DNA of 64,000 bases from Acidiflorens sp963847715 (GTDB lineage Bacteria > Acidobacteriota > Terriglobia > Terriglobales > Acidobacteriaceae), in NCBI GenBank assembly GCA_963847715.1, contig CAWKAZ010000009.1, forward strand, positions 124,001-188,000, given 5' to 3'. Positions 27,926-36,844 of this stretch are shown in pieces. Positions within the stretch are counted from its first letter, which is position 1. Each line of letters begins with the position of its first letter. Both the position numbers and the translations under genes were made by a program. Below the pieces are notes generated by a model that saw only the letters and a program-made list of their open reading frames with translations, was not told the DNA's origin and did not search any database.

Positions 27926-30334
27926 TCAACGTGTGATTTCTAACTTCGCTTCAGAGCCACTGGCGGAATCAGGGCTGATCCACACTGTGACCCTTGCTGG
28001 CTCCGCTGCAAATTGGTTGCGGTCATTCCAGATCGCGAATGCATCCGGCGGCAAATCGAATGTGACTTTCTTCGTCTCTCCAGGAGCGATAATAACCTTC
28101 TGAAACCCCTTCAGGGCGCGGACCGGCTGAGCCGTGCTCGTTCCTCGCAGGCGAACATAAATCTGCACCAACTCTTCTCCTGCACGCGAGCCAGTGTTAG
28201 AGACGGTGGCCTCGACAGTAAGTGCCCCCGGTTCACCGATTTCGCCGTTTAGGTTTTGATTGAGCACTGCCGCGCTGAGCTGGGCTTTACTGACCTGCGT
28301 CGGCCCGTAGGCGAAAGTCGTATACGAACCGCCGTAGCCGAAAGGGAACTGCGGAGTGTTTTGCTCGTCAATGTAGCGCGACACGTATTTCGAAACCACA
28401 TCCGTAGGCGGCTTCGTGAGGTCGATGCTGCCGGGGGGCCTTCCTGTACTCAGAGCGTTGTAGTAGAGCGGCTCTTGTCCCACGTCGCGAGGCCAGCTGA
28501 CAGTGAGTTTTCCACTGGGATTGAATTCGCCGAACAGAGTTCTGGCCAGCGCGGGCCCACCCTCGGTTCCGGGAAACCAGGCTTCCAACAAGGCCGGTAC
28601 GTGCTCAAAAGCCCAGGGCACCGTTAGCGGCCTTCCGCTGAAAAGAATGAGCACGACGGGCTTACCCGTCGCCACGACCGCTTCGAGCAACTCCTGCTGG
28701 CGGCCAGGCAGTCCGAGATGCGCGCGCGAGGCCGCCTCTCCGCTCATTTCGGGAGACTCCCCGAGAGTAAGAATCGCTAGATCAGCTCGCTTCGCCGCAG
28801 CGACTGCGGTCGCGAGCTCAGCATCACTCCCTTTGAGAATTCCCGTTCCTCGCGAGCGCAGTACATTGCTTCCCCCCAATCGTCGCGCCATCTCTGCCGG
28901 AAAAGAGAGCGCATTGTTTTTGGGAAACGAGGAGCCGGTGATTCCTTCGGGATCGGAAGGGTTGTCGGCGAGCGGTCCGATAACCGCTACAGTTTTCACG
29001 TCCGCAGAAATCGGAAGCAGCGGCTTCCCCACGACTGGCGCGTTCTTCAAAAGAACGAAGGAATGCTCGGCGATGGTCTGTTCCAACTGCAGGCTCTCTG
29101 GAAGCAAAAACGCTTGCTGGGCGCGACTGGCATCAACGTAGGGATGCTCAAAAAGGCCAAGAGCGAACTTGACCCGCAAAACTCGGCGCACGCTTTCGTC
29201 AATTTTCGCTTCTGGCACCGCGCCGGACTTCACCAACTCCGCGAGATGATCGTGGTAAAAGCTGCTCGCCATGTCCATGTCGACCCCGGCGAGGAACGCT
29301 TTGCGCGCGGCGGTTGCGTCATCCGCGGCGATGCCGTGTGGGACCAGTTCGCCGATCGAGTTCCAATCGCTAACCACGAATCCCTTGAATCCCCACTCGT
29401 TCCGCAAAACCTGCGTGAGCGTGAACGGGTTCGCCGAAGACGGAACGCCGTTGAGAGAGTTGAAGGCGCTCATCAAAGTCGCCGTTCCCGCATTGACCGC
29501 GGCGTGAAAGGGAGGCAGATAGAATTGACGCAACGTGTGTTCGGAAATCTCGGTCGAGTTGTAATCCCTGCCCGCTTCGGCCGCCCCGTAACCAACGTAG
29601 TGCTTGACGCAGGCCGCCATCGTATCCGGCGAATCCAGATGCGAACTTTGATACCCGCGCACGTAGGCCGCAGCCATCGCAGAAGCCAGATACGGGTCCT
29701 CGCCTGAGCCCTCTTGAATGCGGCCCCAGCGGGCATCGCGAGCAATGTCAACCATCGGCGAAAATGTCCACCGGATACCAATGGCAGATGCTTCCGAGGC
29801 AGCCACCCGTGCCGCTTTCTCGACCAGAGAAGGGTCCCAGGTTGAAGACATTCCCAAGGGAATCGGGAACTCGGTACGGAATCCGTGAATCACGTCGAGC
29901 CCGAAGATCAGCGGTATATGCAGACGCGATTTCTCGACGGCAAGATGCTGATATTCGTTGATCAGTGGGGTCTCGATCACGTTCAACAGCGCCCCGACCT
30001 GTCCTTTCGCAATCATATCCCGGTAGTCGGTTCGGCCTGTACCGGGACCAGTTGGCTGGCCAGCCGAATATTGCACCAGTTGCCCGATCTTTTCGTTGAG
30101 CGTCATCGTGCGCAGAATGGATTCCACCCGGGCGTCAAGGTTCGGGTCCGCGACGCCGCGACTTGGCGCGGTTTCCTTCGAGCTTGCGGCAAGAACCGGC
30201 GCCGACACGCAGGCAACGCTCAATGCACTGAAAATCAACCCAAGGACAGCCGCGTACGTCTTTCTACTCCATGAGTTCGACCCGAAGGCAAAGAGTACTA
30301 AGCCGACTGGATCCCTGCCTCGCACCGACCACAT
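27926..30334 (-). CDS. bglX: GH3-family beta-glucosidase/beta-xylosidase, exported
   Basis: The 802-residue protein carries a hydrophobic export segment after a 25-residue basic leader. The GH3 N-terminal barrel (ARDARWGRIQEGSGEDP; nucleophile Asp in FVVSDWNS) is followed by the alpha/beta sandwich and a C-terminal fibronectin-III-like domain (FQKVIIAPGETKKV). This is the BglX plan. GAGGTG precedes the ATG. A sigma70 promoter (30405-30433) and a LacI-type operator (30370-30387) lie upstream, so it heads the GH3-GH39 operon under the divergent LacI regulator. Confidence 0.9.
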   Translation of the reverse strand: MWSVRGRDPVGLVLFAFGSNSWSRKTYAAVLGLIFSALSVACVSAPVLAASSKETAPSRGVADPNLDARVESILRTMTLNEKIGQLVQYSAGQPTGPGTGRTDYRDMIAKGQVGALLNVIETPLINEYQHLAVEKSRLHIPLIFGLDVIHGFRTEFPIPLGMSSTWDPSLVEKAARVAASEASAIGIRWTFSPMVDIARDARWGRIQEGSGEDPYLASAMAAAYVRGYQSSHLDSPDTMAACVKHYVGYGAAEAGRDYNSTEISEHTLRQFYLPPFHAAVNAGTATLMSAFNSLNGVPSSANPFTLTQVLRNEWGFKGFVVSDWNSIGELVPHGIAADDATAARKAFLAGVDMDMASSFYHDHLAELVKSGAVPEAKIDESVRRVLRVKFALGLFEHPYVDASRAQQAFLLPESLQLEQTIAEHSFVLLKNAPVVGKPLLPISADVKTVAVIGPLADNPSDPEGITGSSFPKNNALSFPAEMARRLGGSNVLRSRGTGILKGSDAELATAVAAAKRADLAILTLGESPEMSGEAASRAHLGLPGRQQELLEAVVATGKPVVLILFSGRPLTVPWAFEHVPALLEAWFPGTEGGPALARTLFGEFNPSGKLTVSWPRDVGQEPLYYNALSTGRPPGSIDLTKPPTDVVSKYVSRYIDEQNTPQFPFGYGGSYTTFAYGPTQVSKAQLSAAVLNQNLNGEIGEPGALTVEATVSNTGSRAGEELVQIYVRLRGTSTAQPVRALKGFQKVIIAPGETKKVTFDLPPDAFAIWNDRNQFAAEPARVTVWISPDSASGSEAKLEITR

Positions 30335-30369
30335 GAGCTCGCACCTCGGTCAAAACGACAATTGTGCTC

Positions 30370-30387
30370 TACTAAATCGCGTTAGTA
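30370..30387. promoter_or_regulatory. LacI-type operator between GH3 and LacI genes
   Basis: TACTAAATCGCGTTAGTA is an interrupted palindrome with a central CG, as is typical for LacI-family operators. Its left half (TACTAAATC) recurs exactly, in both orientations, before the TonB receptor gene. It would lie at about +11 to +28 of the GH3 transcript, a repressing position. Confidence 0.7.
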
Positions 30388-30404
30388 TATGGTCAACGGA
30401 CTGT

Positions 30405-30433
30405 ATGAAATACGCTTTTTGCGCTGATGTCAA
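30405..30433 (-). promoter_or_regulatory. Sigma70 promoter of the GH3-GH39 operon
   Basis: On the minus strand TTGACA (30428-30433) and TTTCAT (30405-30410) are 17 bases apart. The -35 box is perfect and the -10 box weaker. Transcription would start near 30398, just before the operator. Confidence 0.55.
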
Positions 30434-30502
30434 GAGTACAGAAGAAGCCCGGATCGCACTCTCACCTTGCCCGCGTGATTCCATTATGCGAGACTTCGTG
30501 CC

Positions 30503-31567
30503 GTGACGAAGAAGAAGCCAAACTCGGCTACTGACGGACAAGCGCGCGCCGCCCGAAAACCCGTGAGTTTGAAGAAGCTGGCCGAACACCTGAAGCTTTC
30601 ACCGGCCACAATCTCTCTGGTTCTTAACCGCTCAAGCGTCGCCGATTCCATTCCGCAGGACACAAAGGACCGAATCTTCGCAGCCGTCAAGAAATTCAAG
30701 TATCGGCCCAACTTCTTCGCCCGATCGCTCCGCAAACAGCGCAGCTTCACCATCGGAGTCCTCGTTCCCGAGGTGAGCGAGGGCTATTCGGCGGCCGTGA
30801 TGAGCGGGGTCGAAGAATATCTTATGCAGGAGGGCTACTTCTACTTCGTCGCCAGTCATCGCCACCACGCCGATCTGATCGACGAATACCCTCGCATGTT
30901 CCTGGAACGGTCAGTGGATGGCCTGATTGCTGTCGACACGCCATGGAATCTGGATCTGCCCGTTCCCGTGGTTACAGTTTCCGGACACAACGGAGTGACG
31001 GGCGTTACGAACATTGTGCTGAACCACAAGCGGGCGGCGGAGATAGCGTTGAAGCACTTATTTCACCTCGGTCACCGCAAAATAGCTTTCATGAAAGGGC
31101 AGGAGTTCAGCTCCGACACAGCCGAGCGTTGGGCGAATATCGAGCGGACGGCGTGCCAACTCGGCCTGCAGATCAAGCCGCGATTGGTGGTGCAACTGGA
31201 GGGCGATTCGCCTTCTCCTCAATTAGGATACATGGCGACCAAGATGTTGCTGGCTTCAGGTCAGGAGTTCACTGCGCTCTTTGCTTTCAACGATATTTCG
31301 GCAATGGGTGCGATTCGCGCGTTACGCGAGTCCGGGGCGCGGGTGCCCGAAGATGTCTCCGTCGTCGGATTCGACGACATTCAAAGTGCCGCTTTTCAGA
31401 ACCCGGGCTTGACCACGGTGCGTCAGCCATTGCGAGAAATGGGCAGAGCCGCCGCCGAAATTCTGTTAAAGCGTATCAATCGCCCGAACGCCGAAGTGCA
31501 TGACCAGCACATTGTCGAACCGGAGCTGGTAGTACGGGAGACCACAGCTCCCGCGCCTGCAGAGTGA
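30503..31567 (+). CDS. LacI-family transcription repressor
   Basis: The 354-residue protein has an N-terminal LacI helix-turn-helix (KKLAEHLKLSPATISLVLN, about 24-43), a hinge region (PNFFARSLRKQ) and a sugar-binding-type core (about 80-345). The core ends with SVVGFDDIQSA and TTVRQPL as usual. It starts with GTG. It is divergent from the GH3-GH39 operon and next to the TonB receptor gene, and the shared operator word suggests it controls all three plus itself. The effector is probably an oligosaccharide or sugar released by these enzymes (inference). Confidence 0.93.
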   Translation: MTKKKPNSATDGQARAARKPVSLKKLAEHLKLSPATISLVLNRSSVADSIPQDTKDRIFAAVKKFKYRPNFFARSLRKQRSFTIGVLVPEVSEGYSAAVMSGVEEYLMQEGYFYFVASHRHHADLIDEYPRMFLERSVDGLIAVDTPWNLDLPVPVVTVSGHNGVTGVTNIVLNHKRAAEIALKHLFHLGHRKIAFMKGQEFSSDTAERWANIERTACQLGLQIKPRLVVQLEGDSPSPQLGYMATKMLLASGQEFTALFAFNDISAMGAIRALRESGARVPEDVSVVGFDDIQSAAFQNPGLTTVRQPLREMGRAAAEILLKRINRPNAEVHDQHIVEPELVVRETTAPAPAE

Positions 31568-31679
31568 TGATAATCCTCCAAAATCTGAGCTTTACCCTCT
31601 CGTTTCCCATAGCCGCCTCCAGCTTTCCATAGAATCCACTCCAGAAAGCGTAGACGTAGCGAGCGTCAAGTTCTGGGCG

Positions 31680-31709
31680 TTGACGGCCTAAATTCCGGCG
31701 TGCTATAAG
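31680..31709 (+). promoter_or_regulatory. Sigma70 promoter of the TonB receptor gene
   Basis: TTGACG (31680-31685) and TATAAG (31704-31709) are 18 bases apart. Transcription would start near 31716. The operator half-sites start about ten bases further on. Confidence 0.65.
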
Positions 31710-31724
31710 TTTGGCGTATATACA

Positions 31725-31753
31725 TACTAAATCGCTTTTGCAGAGATTTAGTA
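31725..31753. promoter_or_regulatory. Inverted LacI-type operator half-sites before the TonB receptor gene
   Basis: TACTAAATC (31725-31733) and GATTTAGTA (31745-31753) are perfect inverted copies with 11 bases between them, so the arms are about two helix turns apart. The same nine-base word forms the operator before the GH3 gene. The site lies just downstream of the predicted start of transcription. Confidence 0.7.
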
Positions 31754-31851
31754 AAAAGGCGTTGGCCGCTGGCATGCAACACAACAAAAGTTTGGGCCGA
31801 GATTCGCGACAGGGTTCAATCAGAAACTTTGTTCTTCGAGGAGCGATTTCA

Positions 31852-34800
31852 ATGAGGCATCCGAGTTTGGCAGTCCGTGTCGTACTGCTGATCGTCACCA
31901 TCGTTGCTATGACCACGTTGGTTCAGGCGCAGTATCGAACTTCCATTCAGGGCGTAGTCACCGATGCCACGGGCGCGGTAGTTCCCGGCGCCACCCTCAC
32001 TCTCACAAATCCCGCAACCGGCGAGAAGCAGGTCAGAACCAGCGATCCGGCAGGCGTGTTCAACTTCAATGCACTGGCGGCGGCGCGCTTCCAATTGGAA
32101 GTGGACGCGAAGGGCTTCCAGAAGAAAGTCCTCGACAATATTGACCTCATTCCCGAACAGCCGAACGCTTTGAACGTTACGCTTGTGATCGGTTCGGAAT
32201 CGACGACGGTCAACGTCGACGCTTCGGCGGCGCCGGCGCTTGAAACCGAAACGGCCTCCATCAGTGGCGTTGTGTCTGAGAATCAGATTCAGCACCTGCC
32301 ATCGTTTGGACGGGATGTGCTTAAGCTCTCGCAACTGGCCCCTGGCATCTTCGCCGACGGTTCGCAATCTGGCGGCGGCGGCACCTCAAACCTTCCCGGC
32401 ACCCAGAGCGGACCCGCGCCGTCGGGCGGATCGACCGGAATCTTCGCGACCGAAAACATGGTCCAAGGCTATTCCAGTGGCAACCAGGCTCAGAACACCG
32501 GAATTTCGATAGACGGCATCAGCACCACCAGCGCAGTGTGGGGCGGTTCCACAATCATCACTCCCTCCGAAGATTCGGTTGATAACGTGAAAGTGGTTAC
32601 GAACAGCTACGACGCTGAGGACGGCCGTTTCAGCGGCGCCCAACTTCAAGTCACCTCCAAGAGTGGCACGAATGCGTTCCACGGCAGCCTCTTCTTCACC
32701 ACGCACCAACCGAACTTGAATGCTTATCAGCGGTACAACGGGGGCAATTCCCCGACAAGGGACAACAGCAAGTTCAACCAGTTCGGCGGAAGTATCGGCG
32801 GCCCGATTTGGAAGAACAAGATCTTCGCTTTCTTCAACTACGAAACGGTGCGCGAGCCGAATTCCGACCAACAGGGAAACGGATGGTACGACACTCCGGC
32901 CTTCGATGCCCTGGCGCCCGCTGGCAGCATTGCCGCGAAGTATCTCAGCTTCCCTGGCAATGGCGTGCTTAACCACGGTTTAAGTTCAGGTAACGACTGC
33001 GCCACGGCCGGCTTGATCGAAAACGTTAACTGCGTGACCATCCCCGGCCAAGGAATCAATCTCGGCACACCGTTGACCACAGCATTGGGAACGCAGGATC
33101 TTGGCTGGACGAGTACTCAGGACCCCGGTTGTGGCGGGGCTGGCACGGGTTGTGGAAAACCTGGGGTGCCATTCGGCACTATCGCCGACTTGGCCAACTA
33201 CAACACATCGAATCCCACAACCTTTACTGCTGTTCAGTACAACGGCCGACTGGATGCGGATGTTACCGCGAAAGACCGGATCGGCTTCGCAATCTATTGG
33301 GTTCCTCTGTCAAGAGACAACTTTAACGGCAACCGTGCCTATGACATCTTTCACCACAACCAGATCAATGATGCTTTTTCCGTCATCTGGAACCACACCT
33401 TCTCTCCAACTTTGCTTAACGAACTCCGTGCTAATGCCGCTGGATGGCGCTGGAATGAAGTGACGTCTAACCCACAGTCGCCAGTTGGCCTTCCCGTGGG
33501 CAATATTGGTCAGATCGGTAGTATTACACCCGACCAATTCGGTCCCAATGTCGGCAGTATCTTGAATCAGTGGACGTACAGCTACAAGGACGTGGCCACT
33601 AAAATTATCGGCCGACACACAATCAAATTTGGTGGTGAAGCCACACGGCTCTTTTATCTTCAGGCTTGCGCCGGGTGTGGTGTTCCCAGCTATAACTTTT
33701 TCAATATGTGGGACTTCCTGAATGACGCACCAAAAAATGAGGGGGGAGGTTTCAGTCCCACTACCGGCTTCCCGACGACGATTCGCCAAGATCAGCGGGA
33801 AAATATCTTCGGTTTCTTTGTCCAGGACGATTTCAAACTCCGCCGGAACCTGACCGTCAATCTGGGACTGCGGTGGTCTTACTTTGGTCCGCTTTCCTCT
33901 AAACAGGACAACATGCTGCGCTCCTTCCCTGGTGCTGGGGCTAATTACCTGACTGGCCTGACCATAAGAAAGGCAGACTCCTGGAACGCGCAGAAGAACA
34001 ACTTCGGACCCGCGATCGGTTTTGCTTGGAGTCCGACTAAATTTAACGATCGGCTCGTGCTCCGCGGTGGTTACGGTTTGAGCTACAACCAAGAGGAAAT
34101 TGCCATCTCCGCCAACATCGTAAACAACCCGGGTTTGGTGATATTTCCAGGATGGGACACAAGTTCGCCGACCGCAATCAACCCGAATATTATTTACGCA
34201 ACCTCGTCGGATCCACACAACCTCTACGGGTATCCGGCCAATCCGAATACGATCACGTCATTCGGGGCAAATGGCCTACCTACTGGCACCACAGTCGGCG
34301 TCCAGATCTTCCCGAACAACCTCCCGACAATGCGTGTTCATCACTACTCGTTTGATATGCAATACGACCTGGGTCACCAGTACGTGATGACCTTGGGATA
34401 TCAAGGGAGCTTGTCGCGTGACCTCTTTTTCCACGAGAACCCGCTCGCCGTCCCTGCGACTTCAGGCTTCACACTCAATCCGCAGATTGGCGGCGGAGAC
34501 TACTGGGGTGTAAACGGCCGCGCCAACTACAACGCCTTGAACGCTGAGCTAAAGCACCAATTCGCACGACAGTTCATGGCCGACGCCCAATTTACTTGGT
34601 CCAAGAGCATGGATACGAGTTCTGCTCCGTACTCGGAACAGCCTTATCCATATAACCTGAATTTGGATTATGGGCGCTCCGACTACAACGTCGCCAGAGC
34701 GTTCAAGCTCTTTGGCATGTGGCAGCCCACCTTCTTTCACGGGAACAGCGGGATGGACAAGATCGTCGGGGGCTGGTCGCTCAGCGGCATCTTCAATTGG

Positions 34801-35328
34801 CACTCAGGATTCCCCTTCACTCCCTTCGTGAGCGTGCAGGGCGGAAGCCTCTACTGCGGACAGTGTGGTTATGGGCAGCTACTCCCTGCCGCCTACCTGG
34901 GAGGCGCGGGTACGAGCACCAATAGTGACGCGTTCAAGGGTCCGGTCAGCTCGAATTATCCGTTGGCAGGGACGAGTCCGCTCGCCGCCGGGGCCTATTT
35001 CTCGACACCCAACTACACGCCCTATAACTGCAACACTTGCTACGGAACCGCGCTTCCTCAATCACCCGGAGTTGGTCGCAACGCGCTCACGATGCCGGGA
35101 TACAGAGACCTCGACTTGACGCTCTCGAAGAGCTTTGGGCTTCCCAAGATGCCGGTTCTCGGCGAAAACGCGAAGTTCGAGTTCCGCATGGATGTGTTCA
35201 ACGTCCTCAACAACATGAACCTCGACCCCAATCGCATATCGAACAACGTTGGCAGCTCGAACTTTGGCACGATACAGGCCGCTCTCGCCTCCCGTGTCCT
35301 CTCCCTAGGAGCACGCTTCAGCTTCTAA
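31852..35328 (+). CDS. TonB-dependent outer-membrane receptor, Oar-like
   Basis: The 1158-residue protein has a signal peptide (VVLLIVTIVAMTTLVQAQ), a carboxypeptidase-regulatory-like beta domain (about 28-110, GVVTDATGAVVPGAT), a plug domain (about 115-230) and a large barrel ending in LGARFSF. This is the typical acidobacterial Oar/CarboxypepD_reg receptor. The ATG at 31852 has GAGGAG upstream; earlier in-frame starts would overlap the promoter and operator. Its operator shared with the GH3 operon suggests uptake of an oligosaccharide. A strong terminator follows, so it is transcribed alone. Confidence 0.93.
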   Translation: MRHPSLAVRVVLLIVTIVAMTTLVQAQYRTSIQGVVTDATGAVVPGATLTLTNPATGEKQVRTSDPAGVFNFNALAAARFQLEVDAKGFQKKVLDNIDLIPEQPNALNVTLVIGSESTTVNVDASAAPALETETASISGVVSENQIQHLPSFGRDVLKLSQLAPGIFADGSQSGGGGTSNLPGTQSGPAPSGGSTGIFATENMVQGYSSGNQAQNTGISIDGISTTSAVWGGSTIITPSEDSVDNVKVVTNSYDAEDGRFSGAQLQVTSKSGTNAFHGSLFFTTHQPNLNAYQRYNGGNSPTRDNSKFNQFGGSIGGPIWKNKIFAFFNYETVREPNSDQQGNGWYDTPAFDALAPAGSIAAKYLSFPGNGVLNHGLSSGNDCATAGLIENVNCVTIPGQGINLGTPLTTALGTQDLGWTSTQDPGCGGAGTGCGKPGVPFGTIADLANYNTSNPTTFTAVQYNGRLDADVTAKDRIGFAIYWVPLSRDNFNGNRAYDIFHHNQINDAFSVIWNHTFSPTLLNELRANAAGWRWNEVTSNPQSPVGLPVGNIGQIGSITPDQFGPNVGSILNQWTYSYKDVATKIIGRHTIKFGGEATRLFYLQACAGCGVPSYNFFNMWDFLNDAPKNEGGGFSPTTGFPTTIRQDQRENIFGFFVQDDFKLRRNLTVNLGLRWSYFGPLSSKQDNMLRSFPGAGANYLTGLTIRKADSWNAQKNNFGPAIGFAWSPTKFNDRLVLRGGYGLSYNQEEIAISANIVNNPGLVIFPGWDTSSPTAINPNIIYATSSDPHNLYGYPANPNTITSFGANGLPTGTTVGVQIFPNNLPTMRVHHYSFDMQYDLGHQYVMTLGYQGSLSRDLFFHENPLAVPATSGFTLNPQIGGGDYWGVNGRANYNALNAELKHQFARQFMADAQFTWSKSMDTSSAPYSEQPYPYNLNLDYGRSDYNVARAFKLFGMWQPTFFHGNSGMDKIVGGWSLSGIFNWHSGFPFTPFVSVQGGSLYCGQCGYGQLLPAAYLGGAGTSTNSDAFKGPVSSNYPLAGTSPLAAGAYFSTPNYTPYNCNTCYGTALPQSPGVGRNALTMPGYRDLDLTLSKSFGLPKMPVLGENAKFEFRMDVFNVLNNMNLDPNRISNNVGSSNFGTIQAALASRVLSLGARFSF

Positions 35329-35337
35329 ACATCAATC

Positions 35338-35376
35338 AGGGCGCACTCGGATCACCGGGTGCGCCCTTTCTTTTTT
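35338..35376 (+). terminator. Rho-independent terminator of the TonB receptor gene
   Basis: A 13-pair stem (AGGGCGCACTCGG with CCGGGTGCGCCCT, one G-T pair) closes a four-base loop and is followed by TTCTTTTTT. It begins nine bases after the stop codon. Confidence 0.93.
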
Positions 35377-35413
35377 GCTCCTGCCCCCAAGAAGTGAGGC
35401 CCCGCCCGCTCCG

Positions 35414-35923
35414 TCACTGCTTCGTCAATTTGAATCGCGCAAACGGCATAGCCTTGCCCTTTACGACATTGTCCAGCTGGTTCTCCCAGCTATTGGTCTT
35501 GGGGTCGTAGAGGAAAGTATTGGTGAAAGTGATCTCGCCGTGCTCATCTTTGAAAACGAAAGCAAGCTCATTCTCTTTCGGTGTGGCCAGCCCAATGGAC
35601 TCCGGTGACTCTCCGCCGTACACATCCATCCAGGCGCAGGCGTATTGCTTAGTCTTCTCATTCCAGCCGATGAACACCGTCGCTTCGTATTGCGGTTCGC
35701 CCTTATCGTTCTTCTCCTTCGAGACTTCGTTGAAGCGGAGGTAGTGGTGCTGAAGCACCCACTCGGCATCAAAGGCGTGCGTAACGGGCTGCTTGCCCAC
35801 GGTCCCCTGTAGCAGCCACTTACCGGCAAGCTGGTCGAGGATAGCTGAATTCACCGGCGCCTGTTGGGCCGTCACGGTCAGAGCCGCGAATATCGTCGCA
35901 AGAATAATGATGATGTTCTTCAT
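35414..35923 (-). CDS. Secreted DUF1579-like protein
   Basis: The 169-residue product has a signal peptide (IIIILATIFAALTVTAQ) and a lipocalin-like beta-barrel domain. It has LAGKWLLQGTV near the start, later FIGWNEKTKQYACAWMD, and the FARFKLTK end. This resembles DUF1579 and related small-molecule-binding barrels. No ligand or catalytic residue is evident. It is convergent with the TonB receptor gene and has no obvious operon partner. Confidence 0.65.
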   Translation of the reverse strand: MKNIIIILATIFAALTVTAQQAPVNSAILDQLAGKWLLQGTVGKQPVTHAFDAEWVLQHHYLRFNEVSKEKNDKGEPQYEATVFIGWNEKTKQYACAWMDVYGGESPESIGLATPKENELAFVFKDEHGEITFTNTFLYDPKTNSWENQLDNVVKGKAMPFARFKLTKQ

Positions 35924-36004
35924 CGGCGCATTCTACATTCTCAAAGCAAATGATTGGAATCGCGAATTATCCCCCGGCGGCTCGAATAGGACGGCTCGAA
36001 TATA

Positions 36005-36826
36005 ATGGCCTCGATTGAGAGTCACGTGAAGATGACTACGCAGGCCGACAGCGAACGCTTCCAGAGTGGCGCGAATGAGTATGCCGCCTACCTCGAAACG
36101 CCCGAGGGCCGGCTGCGCACCGAGTTGGCCTTTGCCAACCTGCAGGATTTTCTGCCGATGCAGGCTCAACCCGGGATGCGTGCGCTCGATATCGGCTGCG
36201 GCACGGGAGCCACCGCCGTTCGTCTGGCCCGACTCGGCATGCACGTCACACTGCTTGATTTCTCCCGTGAGATGCTGGATATTGCAAAGTGCACCGCCCA
36301 GGAAGCAGCCGTTGACGACAAGGTCGTATTCCAACATGGGGATGTCACCCAGTTGAAGAACCTGCTTCCCACCGCATCATTCGAAGTAATTCTCTGCCAC
36401 AACGTGCTCGAATTTGTCGACGATCCGACCGCGATATTGTGCGACGCGGCTCGCGCCTTGCGCGATTCATCGGCGATATTCTCCGTTCTCGTGCGAAACC
36501 GGGCCGGCGAAGTATTGAAAGCTGCTGTCTTGGCCGGCGATTTGACTGCCGCGAAAAATAACCTGACCACTGAGTGGGGGCAAGAATCCCTATACGGTGG
36601 CCGTGTACGGCTTTTTACACCGGATGGCCTCAAGGCCATGCTGACGGCAGCTTCGCTGACGGTGATTGCCGAGCGAGGAGTGCGCGTCATCGCAGATTAC
36701 CTGCCGCCCCAGATTTCTCGCACAACAGACTACAAACGAATCTTCGAACTGGAGCGCGAGTTGGGGAGTCGGCCAGAGTATGCGGCAGTCGCGCGCTACA
36801 CGCAGCTCTTTGCACGTTTGTCGTGA
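36005..36826 (+). CDS. SAM-dependent methyltransferase, CmoM/SmtA-like
   Basis: The 273-residue class I methyltransferase has the SAM-binding loop LDIGCGTGATAVRLA (about 60-74), acidic LLDFSREML and the HNVLEFVDDP motif. Its length and the C-terminal ERGVRVIADYLPP segment resemble CmoM/SmtA, which methylates modified uridine in tRNA. It is followed 18 bases later by a radical SAM gene and may instead act in that enzyme's pathway. Function is only tentative. Confidence 0.8.
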   Translation: MASIESHVKMTTQADSERFQSGANEYAAYLETPEGRLRTELAFANLQDFLPMQAQPGMRALDIGCGTGATAVRLARLGMHVTLLDFSREMLDIAKCTAQEAAVDDKVVFQHGDVTQLKNLLPTASFEVILCHNVLEFVDDPTAILCDAARALRDSSAIFSVLVRNRAGEVLKAAVLAGDLTAAKNNLTTEWGQESLYGGRVRLFTPDGLKAMLTAASLTVIAERGVRVIADYLPPQISRTTDYKRIFELERELGSRPEYAAVARYTQLFARLS

Positions 36827-36844
36827 CGGTGATAGGGAAAGACC

